Shown here in pieces: positions 7,647 to 16,754 of a stretch of DNA of 49,863 bases; the first letter of the stretch is position 1, and each line of letters starts with the position of its first letter. The stretch is from the NCBI RefSeq assembly GCF_003946645.1, contig NZ_RHOU01000014.1:1-49863 (forward strand). The letters run 5' to 3'. The position numbers and the translations under genes are program-made. The notes beneath the pieces are model-generated. The model saw nothing but the letters and a program-made list of their open reading frames with translations. It did not search any database and was not told the DNA's origin. The stretch comes from Lapidilactobacillus wuchangensis. Lineage in GTDB: Bacteria; Bacillota; Bacilli; Lactobacillales; Lactobacillaceae.

Positions 7647-8542
7647 ATATGATGGTTTCAGCAATTGGTCAAGGTCTGTTATGGGCAGTTCTTGGCGTGG
7701 GCCTGTTTTTAACGTTTCGTATTTTAGATTTCGCTGATATGACTGTGGAAGGCACTTTTCCTTTAGGCGCTGCAATATGTGCTGCTGCCATTAACGCGGG
7801 CTTGTCGCCGCTGACGGCTACCTTGCTAGCTTTTGTTGTCGGGAGTTTGGCCGGTTTAATTACTGGCTTGTTGTACACCAAGGGCCACATTCCGATTTTG
7901 CTGGCGGGAATTCTGATGATGACTGCTTGCTATTCAATTAATTTGCGAATCATGGGTCGAGCCAACGTGTCCTTAATGGGCAAGCCCACCTTGTTTAAAA
8001 ATACTTTTCTGCAAAGTTTGCCCCAATATTTCGACAGTGTTTTCGTGGGGACAGCGGTGATGGTCGTGGTTACCGCCATCGTGATTTATTTCCTGCAGAC
8101 GAGTTTGGGTCAAGGCTTTATTGCCACCGGTGATAACCAGACGATGGCCCGCTCACTGGGGATCAATACCGACAACATGAAAATGATGGGCTTAATGATT
8201 TCCAACGGCCTGATTGCTTTTGGTGGTGCGCTGGTCGCTCAGAATAATGGCTACGCTGACGTGAACATGGGTATCGGCATCATTGTGATTGCCTTGGCCT
8301 CAATTATCATCGGCGAGGTGGCGTTCGGCGATTTAACCTTGAATCAACGATTAGTGGCGGTAACCCTAGGCAGTATTTTGTATCGCTTCGTGTTGCTGAT
8401 CGTCTTGAAATTAGGCTTCAATGCCAACGATTTGAATTTATTATCAGCGATTGTTTTGGCGCTATGTATGATGTTGCCAGTTTTCAAACAGTCGTTCAAC
8501 TTGAAGCACGTGCTGAAACGGGGGTTGGATACTAATGACTGA
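7643..8542 (+). CDS. ABC transporter permease (TrpY-like)
   Basis: A 299-aa polytopic membrane protein with about eight hydrophobic segments, including LGVGLFLTFRILDFADMTVEG near the N-terminus, typical of branched-chain-type (BPD_transp_2) permeases paired with TrpX-like binding proteins. It would form the membrane channel. The start overlaps the binding-protein stop by four bases and its own stop overlaps the ATPase start by eight bases, so the three genes are translationally coupled. No defects seen. Confidence 0.85.
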   Translation: MNMMVSAIGQGLLWAVLGVGLFLTFRILDFADMTVEGTFPLGAAICAAAINAGLSPLTATLLAFVVGSLAGLITGLLYTKGHIPILLAGILMMTACYSINLRIMGRANVSLMGKPTLFKNTFLQSLPQYFDSVFVGTAVMVVVTAIVIYFLQTSLGQGFIATGDNQTMARSLGINTDNMKMMGLMISNGLIAFGGALVAQNNGYADVNMGIGIIVIALASIIIGEVAFGDLTLNQRLVAVTLGSILYRFVLLIVLKLGFNANDLNLLSAIVLALCMMLPVFKQSFNLKHVLKRGLDTND

Positions 8543-9305
8543 ACCATTATTACAATTGAAAAATGTGGTCGTGAAAGTCAATCGCCACACGCCAGAAGAG
8601 TTACAAATTCTGAACCATTTAAATTTGACGATCAATCAAGGCGACTTCATTACGGTGTTGGGTTCTAATGGCGCCGGGAAATCCACGTTGTTCAACGCAA
8701 TTGGTGGCGATTTGGCGATTGATGGTGGCCAAATTAAATTACGCGGTCAAGAAATCAGCCGCGAATCCGTTGAAAAACGGACGCGTTTCCTCAGTCGCGT
8801 TTTCCAAGATCCGAAATTAGGAACGGCACCACGAATGACGGTTGCCGAAAATCTGTTGTTGGCGGAAAAACGGGGCCAACATCGCGGCTTGTTGCCACGG
8901 CAGTTAAAACGGCAATTGCCACGTTATCGCGAGTTGACGGCGGCGATGCATAATGGCTTGGACGAGCGCTTAAATACCGCCACTGGTAATTTGTCAGGTG
9001 GTCAGCGCCAAGCTTTGAGTTTCTTAATGGCGACTTTGGAGCGGCCAGAATTGTTACTGCTGGATGAACACACCGCGGCCTTGGACCCGAAAACCAGTGA
9101 TGCGTTAATGACATTGACTAATCAGCGTGTTCAAGAGGAAAAGTTAACCTGTTTGATGATCACTCATCATTTGGAAGATGCCCTGACTTACGGCAATCGG
9201 CTAATTGTGCTGCATCACGGGCAAGTCACTTATGATGTCAGTGGTGCTGAGAAACAAGCGTTGACGACGGAACGGCTGTATGAGTTTTTTAAGGAAATTG
9301 AATAG
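8535..9305 (+). CDS. ABC transporter ATP-binding protein (TrpZ-like)
   Basis: A 256-aa cytoplasmic ATPase for the importer. Walker A GSNGAGKST at about residue 43, signature LSGGQRQA at about 154, Walker B LLLLDEHTAALD at about 174, and a switch His in ITHH at about 210. It lacks extra domains. It is the last gene of the operon; no separate terminator was identified, and a structured repeat unit begins about 40 bp downstream. Confidence 0.88.
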   Translation: MTEPLLQLKNVVVKVNRHTPEELQILNHLNLTINQGDFITVLGSNGAGKSTLFNAIGGDLAIDGGQIKLRGQEISRESVEKRTRFLSRVFQDPKLGTAPRMTVAENLLLAEKRGQHRGLLPRQLKRQLPRYRELTAAMHNGLDERLNTATGNLSGGQRQALSFLMATLERPELLLLDEHTAALDPKTSDALMTLTNQRVQEEKLTCLMITHHLEDALTYGNRLIVLHHGQVTYDVSGAEKQALTTERLYEFFKEIE

Positions 9306-9345
9306 TGGCATTCAGTCAGACGTTCAAAACATCAAAATCCAGTGA

Positions 9346-9526
9346 AATGGTTAAAACGGAATTGAGTCTGACTGCATTTCGGGCTTGCTGGTTGTGGGAC
9401 GCTGCCGGCATCGATTTGAGCTTATTGCTGCGCAACAATCTCAAATGCGAGCCTTATACTAAGCGATAAATCGCTAAGTATAATTTGGCGGCTGACAACC
9501 ACGCCCTCCATTCCGTCTGGAGTTGA
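9346..9526 (+). repeat. Structured intergenic repeat unit, forward
   Basis: Contains GCTGGTTGTGG and CAACCACG as closing-stem strands, a TTTGAG/CTCAAA stem with a TTGCTGCGCAACAA end, and a hairpin around AGCGATAAATCGCT. The tail is CCATTCCGTCTGGAG. With the reverse unit at 10826-11002 it brackets the GyrI-like gene. Confidence 0.75.
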
Positions 9527-10013
9527 TTTTGCACACTGTCATCTAAGATGGATGTTGAGGCAATTATAGTGGAACAGATCAGCCTGATCTGAGCAATTAA
9601 ATCATGCGCATAGATGACTGCTTAACAGTATCAGGCATTAGCTAGAATGTTCATTAAGCAAGAGTGTTTTTAGTCCACAAGAACTGTTAGTGTCAGCATA
9701 ATAATTTGTCGCAATTGATATTTTTTGCCTTAAATTTCAATTTTGCTAGGTTCTCAAAGCGGTCGACAATCACTGAATTTGATTATTAAAAGAAGCTTTT
9801 TTTAAAAGTACAATCTAGACACACGAGCAATATTTAAATTTGTCGTGTGTCTAAAGTGTCTTTTGTAGAAATCATTATTTTTCCAATCTCTCGATTAATA
9901 AATTGTCGTTAGCAGTGATCGCAATTGGATGATTTTCTGGTTAAAATGGCCCACTAAAATAACGAATCAGTAATGGGTTATAATGAATGCATTAACTTCT
10001 GGAGGTACTTTTG
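9527..10013. other. Non-coding stretch with repeat-associated spacer and an inverted repeat
   Basis: 9553-9640 resembles the spacer that follows the forward unit in the other composites (GGCAATTATAGTGGAA). An inverted repeat GACACACGA/TCGTGTGTC (9818-9851, loop about 16 nt, no T-run) might be an operator or a weak hairpin. TATAAT at 9979-9984 is a likely -10 for the next gene. No ORF seen. Confidence 0.45.
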
Positions 10014-10637
10014 ATGAAGTACGAGTGGCGTAAACAAGCGAAAGAATTGTATTTGCCCAAGCAACAACCACGAATTGTGACGGTACCAGCGCAACGGTTT
10101 ATTAGTTTACATGGCGTGGGTAATCCTAATGGCCCCGAATTTCAGCAACGGGTTACGACGTTGTATCCCTTGGCCTATGGCATTAAAAGCGCCTATCGAA
10201 AATGGGCGCAGACGCAATCAGTCGAGTTTGATGATTACACTGTTTTTCCCTTGGAAGGCGTCTGGTCACTCACCGAAAAAGGGCAGCAACTAGATCATCT
10301 TGATAAAAATGAATTTAGCTATGACATTATGATTCAAATTCCAGAATTTGTGCCCGTGGACTTGTTGCAGCCAACGATTGACCAAGTTAATGCTAAGAAA
10401 CAATTAGCTTTAGGCAATCAAGTTGAGATCAAGCAGTATCCTGAAATGTTAGCTGCCCAAATTCTACATGTGGGTGCTTACGATGATGAACCAACCAGCT
10501 TTGCCAAAATCGATGCGTTAGTCGCAGCGACCGATCATCAGCGGCACTCTAAAATTCATCGTGAGATTTATTTGTCCGATGCTCGCCGTGTAGCACCAGA
10601 TAAGTTGAAGACGGTTTTGCGTTATCAGATTAAATAA
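10014..10637 (+). CDS. GyrI-like small-molecule-binding domain protein
   Basis: A 207-aa cytoplasmic protein with the fold of GyrI/SbmC and of BmrR effector domains. It begins with a short basic stretch, then VTVPAQRFISLHGVGNP, the usual first strand of this family, and later FSYDIMIQIPEFV and IKQYPEMLAAQILHVG. There is no DNA-binding domain, so it is a stand-alone GyrI-like protein of unknown ligand. GGAGG (10001-10005) is eight bases before ATG 10014; the in-frame TTG at 10011 is less likely. It is isolated between two inverted repeat units. Confidence 0.75.
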   Translation: MKYEWRKQAKELYLPKQQPRIVTVPAQRFISLHGVGNPNGPEFQQRVTTLYPLAYGIKSAYRKWAQTQSVEFDDYTVFPLEGVWSLTEKGQQLDHLDKNEFSYDIMIQIPEFVPVDLLQPTIDQVNAKKQLALGNQVEIKQYPEMLAAQILHVGAYDDEPTSFAKIDALVAATDHQRHSKIHREIYLSDARRVAPDKLKTVLRYQIK

Positions 10638-10677
10638 TGATGTACCAGTATTTAAAGAAATAAAATTCAGCAAACGA

Positions 10678-10735
10678 ACAGCCTGCTTGACAGAACTTTC
10701 TGGAAAACCAGAAAATGTCAAACAGGCTGTTTTGA
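10678..10735 (+). terminator. Terminator after the GyrI-like gene
   Basis: Stem ACAGCCTG / CAGGCTGT with inner CTGG/CCAG, followed by TTTTG. It is the equivalent, in opposite orientation, of the hairpin at 174-222. Confidence 0.7.
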
Positions 10736-10825
10736 ACTTTACTATTCAGATATAATCACGTCTAACTTAGCCAAGGTATCCCACTATAGTTGCCTTCATC
10801 ACTGACAGTAGTGAAATAATCTAGC

Positions 10826-11002
10826 TCAAATCCAGACGGAATGGAGGGATCTTGTCGTCAGGTGTGAAATTATTGTTGGTGCTTTAGCACTTACAATAAG
10901 GCTTGTATTTAAGATTTTTCGGAGAAAAAGCTTAAATCAATGCCCACGCCGTCCCACGACAAGCAGCCCGCAATGCAGTCAGACGCAATCCTGTTTTAAC
11001 AC
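10826..11002 (-). repeat. Structured intergenic repeat unit, reverse
   Basis: Reverse unit starting CCAGACGGAATGGAGG, with closing stem CTTGTCGT / ACGACAAG and a hairpin around GTGCTTTAGCAC. Its ATTTAAG/CTTAAAT stem is capped by TTTTTCGGAGAAAAA. It lies just downstream of the convergent ASCH gene. Confidence 0.75.
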
Positions 11003-11022
11003 TATCACCGGGTTTGTTTGCT

Positions 11023-11478
11023 TTAGTCTTTCACCGGATAAACCACATGGAATCGTTCCAGCACCATCTGAGCAGTGTCGGGATCAAAGACCTTACCTGC
11101 TTCATCAGCGTATTCCTTGATGAAGAACTCGACATGAACTTGCCGCCAGTAATCGTAACTTCGATCGCCTTCGCCTTCATGATAAGCGTGGTCAGCGCCG
11201 ACTTCGCGAAATGGTTTGATTTCAACGCTGTCTGTAAAAGTCACACAAATTGGTTCATCTTTGCTGTTGAGAATCACATCATAGGAACCAGCTTGTGGTA
11301 AAGCTTCGTCAGGTTCGTACAAGTCATAAGCGCTGGTCGTGGCTGTTTTGGTGCCGGTTAGCACCAAGTTAGCTAACGTATCAGGATCAGCGCCGAATTG
11401 ATAAGCGCTTTGCAGTGGGGTATCTGCTGGTAAATGTAGTGCCTGTTTAGCTTGCTCGAAAAATTGTTCGGGTGTCAT
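11023..11478 (-). CDS. ASCH domain-containing protein
   Basis: A 151-aa small cytoplasmic protein of the ASCH superfamily, a PUA-like fold thought to bind RNA or nucleotides. The family signature VLTGTKTATTSAYDLYE is at about residues 37-53, followed by the strand SYDVILNSKDEPICVTF and the YDYWRQVHVEFF segment. GGAGG is seven bases before the ATG. A single gene, convergent with the repeat unit to its left. The cellular role of these proteins is not established. Confidence 0.85.
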   Translation of the reverse strand: MTPEQFFEQAKQALHLPADTPLQSAYQFGADPDTLANLVLTGTKTATTSAYDLYEPDEALPQAGSYDVILNSKDEPICVTFTDSVEIKPFREVGADHAYHEGEGDRSYDYWRQVHVEFFIKEYADEAGKVFDPDTAQMVLERFHVVYPVKD

Positions 11479-11533
11479 TGTTGTACCTCCAAAAGAGTTT
11501 ATGGCTTCAATTATACGCCATTTTCACGGCAAT

Positions 11534-11558
11534 AAAAAAAGAGCTCACAAGGAACTCT
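11534..11558 (-). terminator. Terminator of the anion permease gene
   Basis: On the minus strand a 7-bp stem AGAGTTC/GAGCTCT (one G-U pair) is followed by seven T. It sits 12 bp past the permease stop and reads toward the ASCH gene. Confidence 0.65.
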
Positions 11559-11569
11559 CCTGAATAGCG

Positions 11570-12676
11570 TTAATAAACGAAATCTAAAATCAACATCCCA
11601 ACCACACCTAAAATAGCCAAACCAGCCACATTAAAGCCGAAAAATCCGGGGATGAAATGTTTGCCGGATTTGCTGCTCCAGTTGGTGTACTCTTTGTAAA
11701 CCAGCAAGTTGCACATCGACCCGACCATTGTTCCCAGCCCACCAATATTGGAGCCTAGGAAAAGCGCCGCCGCGTAAGTCGTAAATTTACCAATTAAAAC
11801 AGTTGTTGGCACGTTGGAAATGAGTTGGCTAGAAACCAAACTAGTTAAATAAACTGAATGTTCGCTGCCCATGAAACTGGAAATCAAGTTGGAAACTTGG
11901 GGAACTTGACGAATCGCACTAATAATAATGAAGAAGCCAGTAAAGGTCAGAACAATAGCGTAATCGACATTACCAACAATTTTTGGTTCCAAGCCGAAAG
12001 CTAACATCATGGCAGCAACCGCACCAACCCAGGCGGGAATCACGTTTAGCACGCCGGCAAAAATCAAACCGGCCACCAAACAAGTGATAATTGTGGGCCG
12101 CGGCATAATATGGATGTCCAAAACAGGTACCGTGGGCACGGGCTTTTTTTTAACAAATAGACTAAGTAGGAATAATAGAATCAAGCTGGCAATTAGCAGC
12201 GGAATCGACCAAGAGAAGAAGACTGAGGTGGGCACCGCGTAATGATTCATCATGAAAATATTGTGGGTATTGCCAAAAGGGGTAAAGGCGCTGCCGAAGT
12301 TGGCTGCCATGCCGATTAAAGTGACGGGCAAAACTTCGGGCAGGTCGTATTTAGTGGCAATGCTCAAATAAAGGGGAATCAAAGTGAGCACGGTGACGTC
12401 GTTAGTTAGAAACATGCCAGCAACGACAGCTAGCGCCAGAAACATCCAAGTTAATTGGCGGGTGTCATTGGCGCGGCTTGTCAGGCGATAAGCGCAAAAA
12501 TCAAGAATATGTAGGTACTGAAAAATTTGGATCACAGTCATCATCCCGAGGATGGACCAGAGCGTTGAAAAACTAATGTCGGCTAAGTGCGGTCTGGCGA
12601 AGAACAAGCTGATGACCATTAGGATCGTGGTGATTTGCAAGACACGATCTTTAGTAATGGTTTTGATTACGGACAT
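11570..12676 (-). CDS. SLC13/ArsB-type anion permease
   Basis: A 368-aa polytopic inner-membrane protein of the CitMHS/ArsB (ion transporter) superfamily, with about ten hydrophobic segments. Family-like stretches are MFLTNDVTVLTLIPLYLSI, GMAANFGSAFTPFGNTHNIF and the symmetric SQLISNVPTTVLIGKF with SNIGGLGTMVGSMCNLL near the C-terminus. The two 'GN/GS-P' hairpins fit an anion-binding inverted repeat. Substrate (dicarboxylate, citrate, arsenite or other) cannot be told. A TTG lies 15 bases upstream, but GGAG sits nine bases before ATG 12676, so that start is chosen. Transcribed alone. Confidence 0.8.
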   Translation of the reverse strand: MSVIKTITKDRVLQITTILMVISLFFARPHLADISFSTLWSILGMMTVIQIFQYLHILDFCAYRLTSRANDTRQLTWMFLALAVVAGMFLTNDVTVLTLIPLYLSIATKYDLPEVLPVTLIGMAANFGSAFTPFGNTHNIFMMNHYAVPTSVFFSWSIPLLIASLILLFLLSLFVKKKPVPTVPVLDIHIMPRPTIITCLVAGLIFAGVLNVIPAWVGAVAAMMLAFGLEPKIVGNVDYAIVLTFTGFFIIISAIRQVPQVSNLISSFMGSEHSVYLTSLVSSQLISNVPTTVLIGKFTTYAAALFLGSNIGGLGTMVGSMCNLLVYKEYTNWSSKSGKHFIPGFFGFNVAGLAILGVVGMLILDFVY

Positions 12677-13045
12677 GCTTACACGCTCCAAAAAAATTCA
12701 ACACTTCTTCTATTTTGCGCTTAATTCCACCAGCACGCAATATCGCTTATGTAAAAATAATGTAAAACCTAATTGAGGACTGAATTTTTGAATTGAAAAA
12801 CCAGTTGTTAGCTAATCAAGACTTGTTGAAATTGATAGTGCTGATTAGAAAAAAGATGATTTTTTTGTTGAGTAGTAGACCGTTGTTGATGGCGCGCTGC
12901 CTTTTATACCGTAGTTGTGTGTTGTAAGTGGCAATTAAATAAGCCCTGCAACAAGGGAATGCTCGATGCTTGTAGAAAACATCTTATCGAGAGGGACTAT
13001 GAATGGTTTTCTAGCCTAGCTTAGTTTTTTGTAACAGAAACAATA
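12677..13045. other. Non-coding stretch between permease and response regulator
   Basis: AT-rich, 369 bp. It holds the permease's upstream region and the 3' end of the regulator transcript. Only very short ORFs without ribosome sites were found on either strand. I looked for an AgrD-like or double-glycine pheromone and saw none. Confidence 0.4.
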
Positions 13046-13795
13046 TTATTTACATAGCATTATCTTTTTTAAACTGGAGAGCTTTCGAAAACTGACATCA
13101 ATTTTGCTGCCACTCTTAAAATAGGCAAGTCGTTGGCCGGTATTCAGGGATTTAATTTGCTTAGGATTGACAATAACACTTTTATGGCATCTGAATAATG
13201 AAGGGAATTTCGCCTCAATTTGATTAAGATTCCCAGAGAATGTTGCTGATTCGTTGATAGAACGTACTTCTAATTCTCCTGGTCGACCAGGGATGGTTTG
13301 GATGTATTCCACTTCTGTAAGGGGGATTGAGAAAACTTGCTGACCAATAGTGTAGCTAAAGATGGCTTGCGAATGTAATTGCCGATTATTTTGGCGCTGC
13401 TGCATGGTGACAATATCGCTATGAATGCGTGTGAGAATGCCTTCATTGCTAGCAGATTTATTAATCAGATCCAGTGGTGCAATTCGATGCGTAATTATTC
13501 GCATGGCGGCTTCTGAGTGACTTGTTACAAAGACGATTTCAGCATAGGGAGACTTGGATCTGACCCAGTCAGCAACAGTAATACCATCATTTTTATTGCC
13601 AATAATTTCGATATCCAAAAAGAAAATAGCCGTGTTGAGAGTGTTTAATTCAATCGCATTTAATAGTGCATCCGGCTTTTTTTCGGCGACAATTCCTGCT
13701 ACAGAAATGTCTTCAATCATTATGGTGTTGCTAACGCTTTGCTTGAGAAATGCTAAGTAGCGCTCGTCATCCTCCAAGATATAGACATTAAGCAT
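13046..13795 (-). CDS. LytTR-family response regulator (AgrA/PlnC type)
   Basis: A 249-aa regulator. The receiver domain (residues 1-125) has the acidic pair in YILEDDERY and the phospho-acceptor in FFLDIEIIG. The C-terminal LytTR DNA-binding domain (about 145-249) has VEYIQTIPGRPGELEV and the typical LFRCHKSVIVNPKQIKSL. It would be phosphorylated by the kinase encoded just upstream, whose 3' end overlaps this start by eight bases. ATG 13795 is chosen because GAGG lies nine bases before it. The 21-bp-phased repeat at 15173-15201 is its most likely binding site. If the kinase is truly broken this regulator may be uncoupled from its signal. Confidence 0.88.
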   Translation of the reverse strand: MLNVYILEDDERYLAFLKQSVSNTIMIEDISVAGIVAEKKPDALLNAIELNTLNTAIFFLDIEIIGNKNDGITVADWVRSKSPYAEIVFVTSHSEAAMRIITHRIAPLDLINKSASNEGILTRIHSDIVTMQQRQNNRQLHSQAIFSYTIGQQVFSIPLTEVEYIQTIPGRPGELEVRSINESATFSGNLNQIEAKFPSLFRCHKSVIVNPKQIKSLNTGQRLAYFKSGSKIDVSFRKLSSLKKIMLCK

Positions 13796-15100
13796 AATCA
13801 TTTGCCTCAATATATAGAGAGATCTCTAAATTCAGATTATTTAAATGTTTACGAAGGTGCAAATTATGATGTGAGGTAATTAGGTCATTGATAATCGTCA
13901 TACCTTGCCCATGCCTCTTTCCTTTGGTCGTATAACTATTCTGATTAAGGTGTTCGAGACGGAATTGATTGGTGACTTGATTGATGATGGTGATTTCGAC
14001 ATTGTTCTGATTATCAGCTGAGATAAGTGTTACGAATTCTTTTTGCTGATCAGCAATTGTGGCCTCTAACGCGTTATCAAGTAAAATACCGACAATTCGA
14101 ATGATTGGCAGTACATCGCTCAGCCCGGCAAGAATTTGCTCACCTTCAGTTTGAATCACCAGATTAATTCCTTGATTCTGAGCTGCTGTCCACTTTAGAT
14201 AGAGTAAATTCTGGAGCGGCGGATAAGCAATTGCTGACATGGAGCCTTGATCAGGCTGCTGTTGAGTAAGGACAGTTTGTGCTTCTGAAATCAAGTTCTT
14301 AGTTGCCGAGTCATCACGCTGCCCTGAGTCATTTAAGGATAGTTGAATTGTGGCGAGGACGTTCTTATAGTCATGGATAATTTGTCGAGTATGAACCTGC
14401 TGAACATCAAGATTATTATAATATTCTTGTCGGGCTTTTTCGGATTCTTTAAGCCATTTAAGTTCAGATTGATTTTTGTACGCTTTTAGAATAAATATGA
14501 GTGAGAATGCACTGATAATGATTGAAATCAAAAAGATACTAAAAATAAATAGTTCAGTCGCCGGGCTTAATTTAATAATTGTAAAAATGAATTCGACTAG
14601 ATAAAGCGATAAACAAATAAATCCAGTATAAAATAAACTCGCTTTCTGGAGAGCTGAATTGCTATTAAACGATTGATAGAGTTTTTGAATTAAGTCACTT
14701 CTCTTAAAAAAGATCCAATATATCAGTATTGCTGAACAAAGAATAACGATTATGCGCGTTAAAATAAAGACTGTCAGTATGGTGCTAGAATGCCAGTGTT
14801 CTCCAAATTCGAGTATAATTGCGCCAATGTTAACAATAATCAAGTTATATTCCATCATTAGAAATACCCAAAAAGTGTCAGAAATATGGTGGGAATGTGC
14901 TAAATAAAGCGCAAATGTGATGCCAAAAAGTATTTCACCAATTGTTGAGAATAACAGTGATAACAAACTACCCAGAATTGACCAGAAAAGAATATAGCCA
15001 ATTTTAACTTGATGAAAAAAAGAACGGAAAGTGCCGTAATCCAAACTAAATAAAGAGGAATTGTTAAGGCGAAATATAACCAGTTAGACATTGGTCCCAT
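13788..15100 (-). CDS. HPK10-type sensor histidine kinase with apparent frameshift
   Basis: Peptide-sensing kinase of the AgrC/PlnB kind: N-terminal membrane segments, then His in IIHDYKNVLATIQ, N-box LLDNALEAT and G-box KGKRHGQGM. The uninterrupted reading frame covers only 13788-15044 and begins with a TTG lacking a ribosome site. A better start is ATG 15100, with GGAG eight bases upstream, encoding MGPMSNWLYFALTIPLYLV and a first membrane segment. That frame meets the main frame at a run of seven A (plus strand 15015-15021). One extra base there would give a continuous 437-aa protein, almost exactly the length of the second kinase (436 aa). It could be a real mutation, phase variation by slippage, or a sequencing error. 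Confidence 0.75.
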
Positions 15101-15172
15101 TGTTGCTTCTCCATGCTCTCTAAATTAAACTCGTTAACTTAATATAACAATATATTTTTCGTAAATGCAACG

Positions 15173-15201
15173 ACGTTTATAGCAAGAAAGACGACGTTGA
15201 T
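15173..15201. promoter_or_regulatory. LytTR-type direct repeat (response regulator binding site)
   Basis: ACGTTTAT (15173-15180) and ACGTTGAT (15194-15201) are direct repeats with 21-bp phasing. This is the usual arrangement for AgrA/ComE/PlnC-type regulators, which bind two sites on one face of DNA. It lies between the divergent kinase and CPBP genes. Confidence 0.6.
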
Positions 15202-15209
15202 ATAGAGAT

Positions 15210-15239
15210 TTTACTTATGGTTGCATAATGTGATATAAC
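15210..15239 (+). promoter_or_regulatory. Probable promoter of the first CPBP gene
   Basis: TTTACT (15210-15215), 18-bp spacer, TATAAC (15234-15239), directly after the LytTR repeat, as expected for an activated promoter. Confidence 0.5.
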
Positions 15240-15280
15240 AAATATGTGAACAGTTTACAGGCGTGGAGATAGTTGACAGA

Positions 15281-15937
15281 ATGTTGAAAAAATACCAAGA
15301 AAAATTCATTTATTTACTGTTTGGCTTAATCGCATTACTGCCACTGATTATTCTGGCTCAGTTACCGGTACTCACTGGCGCATTTAATACAAAACTTTTT
15401 GATAATTGGTTAATACTGATTGGCACCAGCATCACCTCAATCTTGCTCCTAAGTTTATGGTTTCGTAAGTTAAGCAATCATCCAATCGTTGCGTTTACTC
15501 ATTTCAAGAAGAGATTGATAGTTGCCATACTATGGTGTTTATTTTCACTGGTGATTGCGTTTATATTTCAAAATGTCTTCAGAGGTTCCCACCTAATTGA
15601 TGATGTGGATCATGACCAGATATTAAAGCTATTAAAAGGGCCTTTGAAAGTGCCGATGATTATTCAGGTCAGTTTTATCGCGCCAATTTGCGAGGAAATT
15701 AGTTTTCGCGGGATTATGCAAACTTATCTTGAAAAACTATTTGGCTTCAAAATAGCCATGATGCTGACGTCGCTTATTTTTGCGCTTTTACATGGGAGTA
15801 GTCTTCAACAAATTCCGATTTTTATTTTTTCGTTGGGATTGATCTATATGGATCATCGATTTGCTGATTTGACGACCAGTATGATGACCCATTGTCTCTA
15901 TAATTCTGTGGTCACATTTTTAAATCTTATTGCCTGA
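15281..15937 (+). CDS. CPBP family intramembrane metalloprotease
   Basis: A 218-aa membrane protein of the CAAX protease/bacteriocin-processing (Abi) family. Motif 1 EEISFRG (about residue 140), motif 2 LLHGSS (about 168) and motif 3 THCLYN (about 205) supply the Glu and His residues of the predicted zinc site. In lactic acid bacteria such proteins often sit in bacteriocin loci as immunity or processing factors. The neighbouring LytTR kinase and regulator, and the direct repeat upstream, fit that role. ATG 15281 is used (GGAG 12 bases upstream); GTG 15263 is an alternative. Confidence 0.85.
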   Translation: MLKKYQEKFIYLLFGLIALLPLIILAQLPVLTGAFNTKLFDNWLILIGTSITSILLLSLWFRKLSNHPIVAFTHFKKRLIVAILWCLFSLVIAFIFQNVFRGSHLIDDVDHDQILKLLKGPLKVPMIIQVSFIAPICEEISFRGIMQTYLEKLFGFKIAMMLTSLIFALLHGSSLQQIPIFIFSLGLIYMDHRFADLTTSMMTHCLYNSVVTFLNLIA

Positions 15938-16041
15938 AAGTAACTCAAGTGTTATTCGGCAACGGAAATAATGACTTAAATCAATTAGAGTGCGTGTTAT
16001 ACCTGATATAGTGCCCATTCTTTACATAAGAGGTCGAATAA

Positions 16042-16641
16042 ATGGATAAACTTCAGGACAAGACGAAGTCGTTAGCGTTTCAGATTGGCGTAGGTATCAT
16101 ATTGCCAACGTTATTTTTGGTTATTTGTGGCGCGACTAGTAACCAAATAATTTTAACAATTGATTTTAGTCTAGTTGTGGGTTATTTAATCTATTCCTGC
16201 GCAACCATTTTAAAAATGAAGATCTTGCAGATTAATTTGCGCGCCGTCATTTTAGGAATTGCTGGCGCGGGCTTAGCGGTGCTAATTCAGGTGGCGATAG
16301 CTTATCTTACTGGACTTAAAGGCGGAAGTTCCCAAGTATTACGTCTTAATCCACTGATTATTGCGCCGATAGTTTGCTTAACTGGGCCGTTATGGGAAGA
16401 ACTGATTTTCAGATACACACTGAATGTCGGCTATTTCCACAATAAATTTTGGGGGATTTTGGTTTCTACGGTGTTGTTTGCGTTATTGCACGGATCTATG
16501 CGCTGGGGCGACCTACTTGTTTATTTTTCCGTGGGACTGATTTTTAGTTTTGTTAACGGGAAAACGCCTAATATTTTATCTTCAGTAATTGCCCATAGCT
16601 TGATGAATACCCTTGTCTTTATTAACTTAATTTTCTTGTAG
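16042..16641 (+). CDS. CPBP family intramembrane metalloprotease (second copy)
   Basis: A 199-aa membrane protein from the same family as the preceding gene. Motifs are EELIFRY (about residue 119), LLHGSMRWGD (about 150) and IAHSLMNT (about 184). About six hydrophobic segments. GAGG lies eight bases before the ATG. It is about 100 bp after the first CPBP gene, with a possible own -10 element, so it may be a separate unit. The pair likely arose by divergence rather than recent duplication because similarity is limited to the motifs. Confidence 0.82.
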   Translation: MDKLQDKTKSLAFQIGVGIILPTLFLVICGATSNQIILTIDFSLVVGYLIYSCATILKMKILQINLRAVILGIAGAGLAVLIQVAIAYLTGLKGGSSQVLRLNPLIIAPIVCLTGPLWEELIFRYTLNVGYFHNKFWGILVSTVLFALLHGSMRWGDLLVYFSVGLIFSFVNGKTPNILSSVIAHSLMNTLVFINLIFL

Positions 16642-16754
16642 CAGAGTGATTTCCAACTCATATCAGGAGGCGATAAATAACTTATTAGCAATGATTCTTG
16701 ATGATAAATTAACAACGTTCGATAATAAAAAAATTGAATTTGGAGGTTACAATA

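Noticed and set aside
9818-9851. Inverted repeat as a rho-independent terminator
   Set aside because: No T-run follows and the nearest upstream gene ends more than 500 bp away; left only as a possible operator.
1-11002. Insertion sequence
   Set aside because: No transposase gene or fragment is seen anywhere near the repeats, so at most they are non-autonomous elements.
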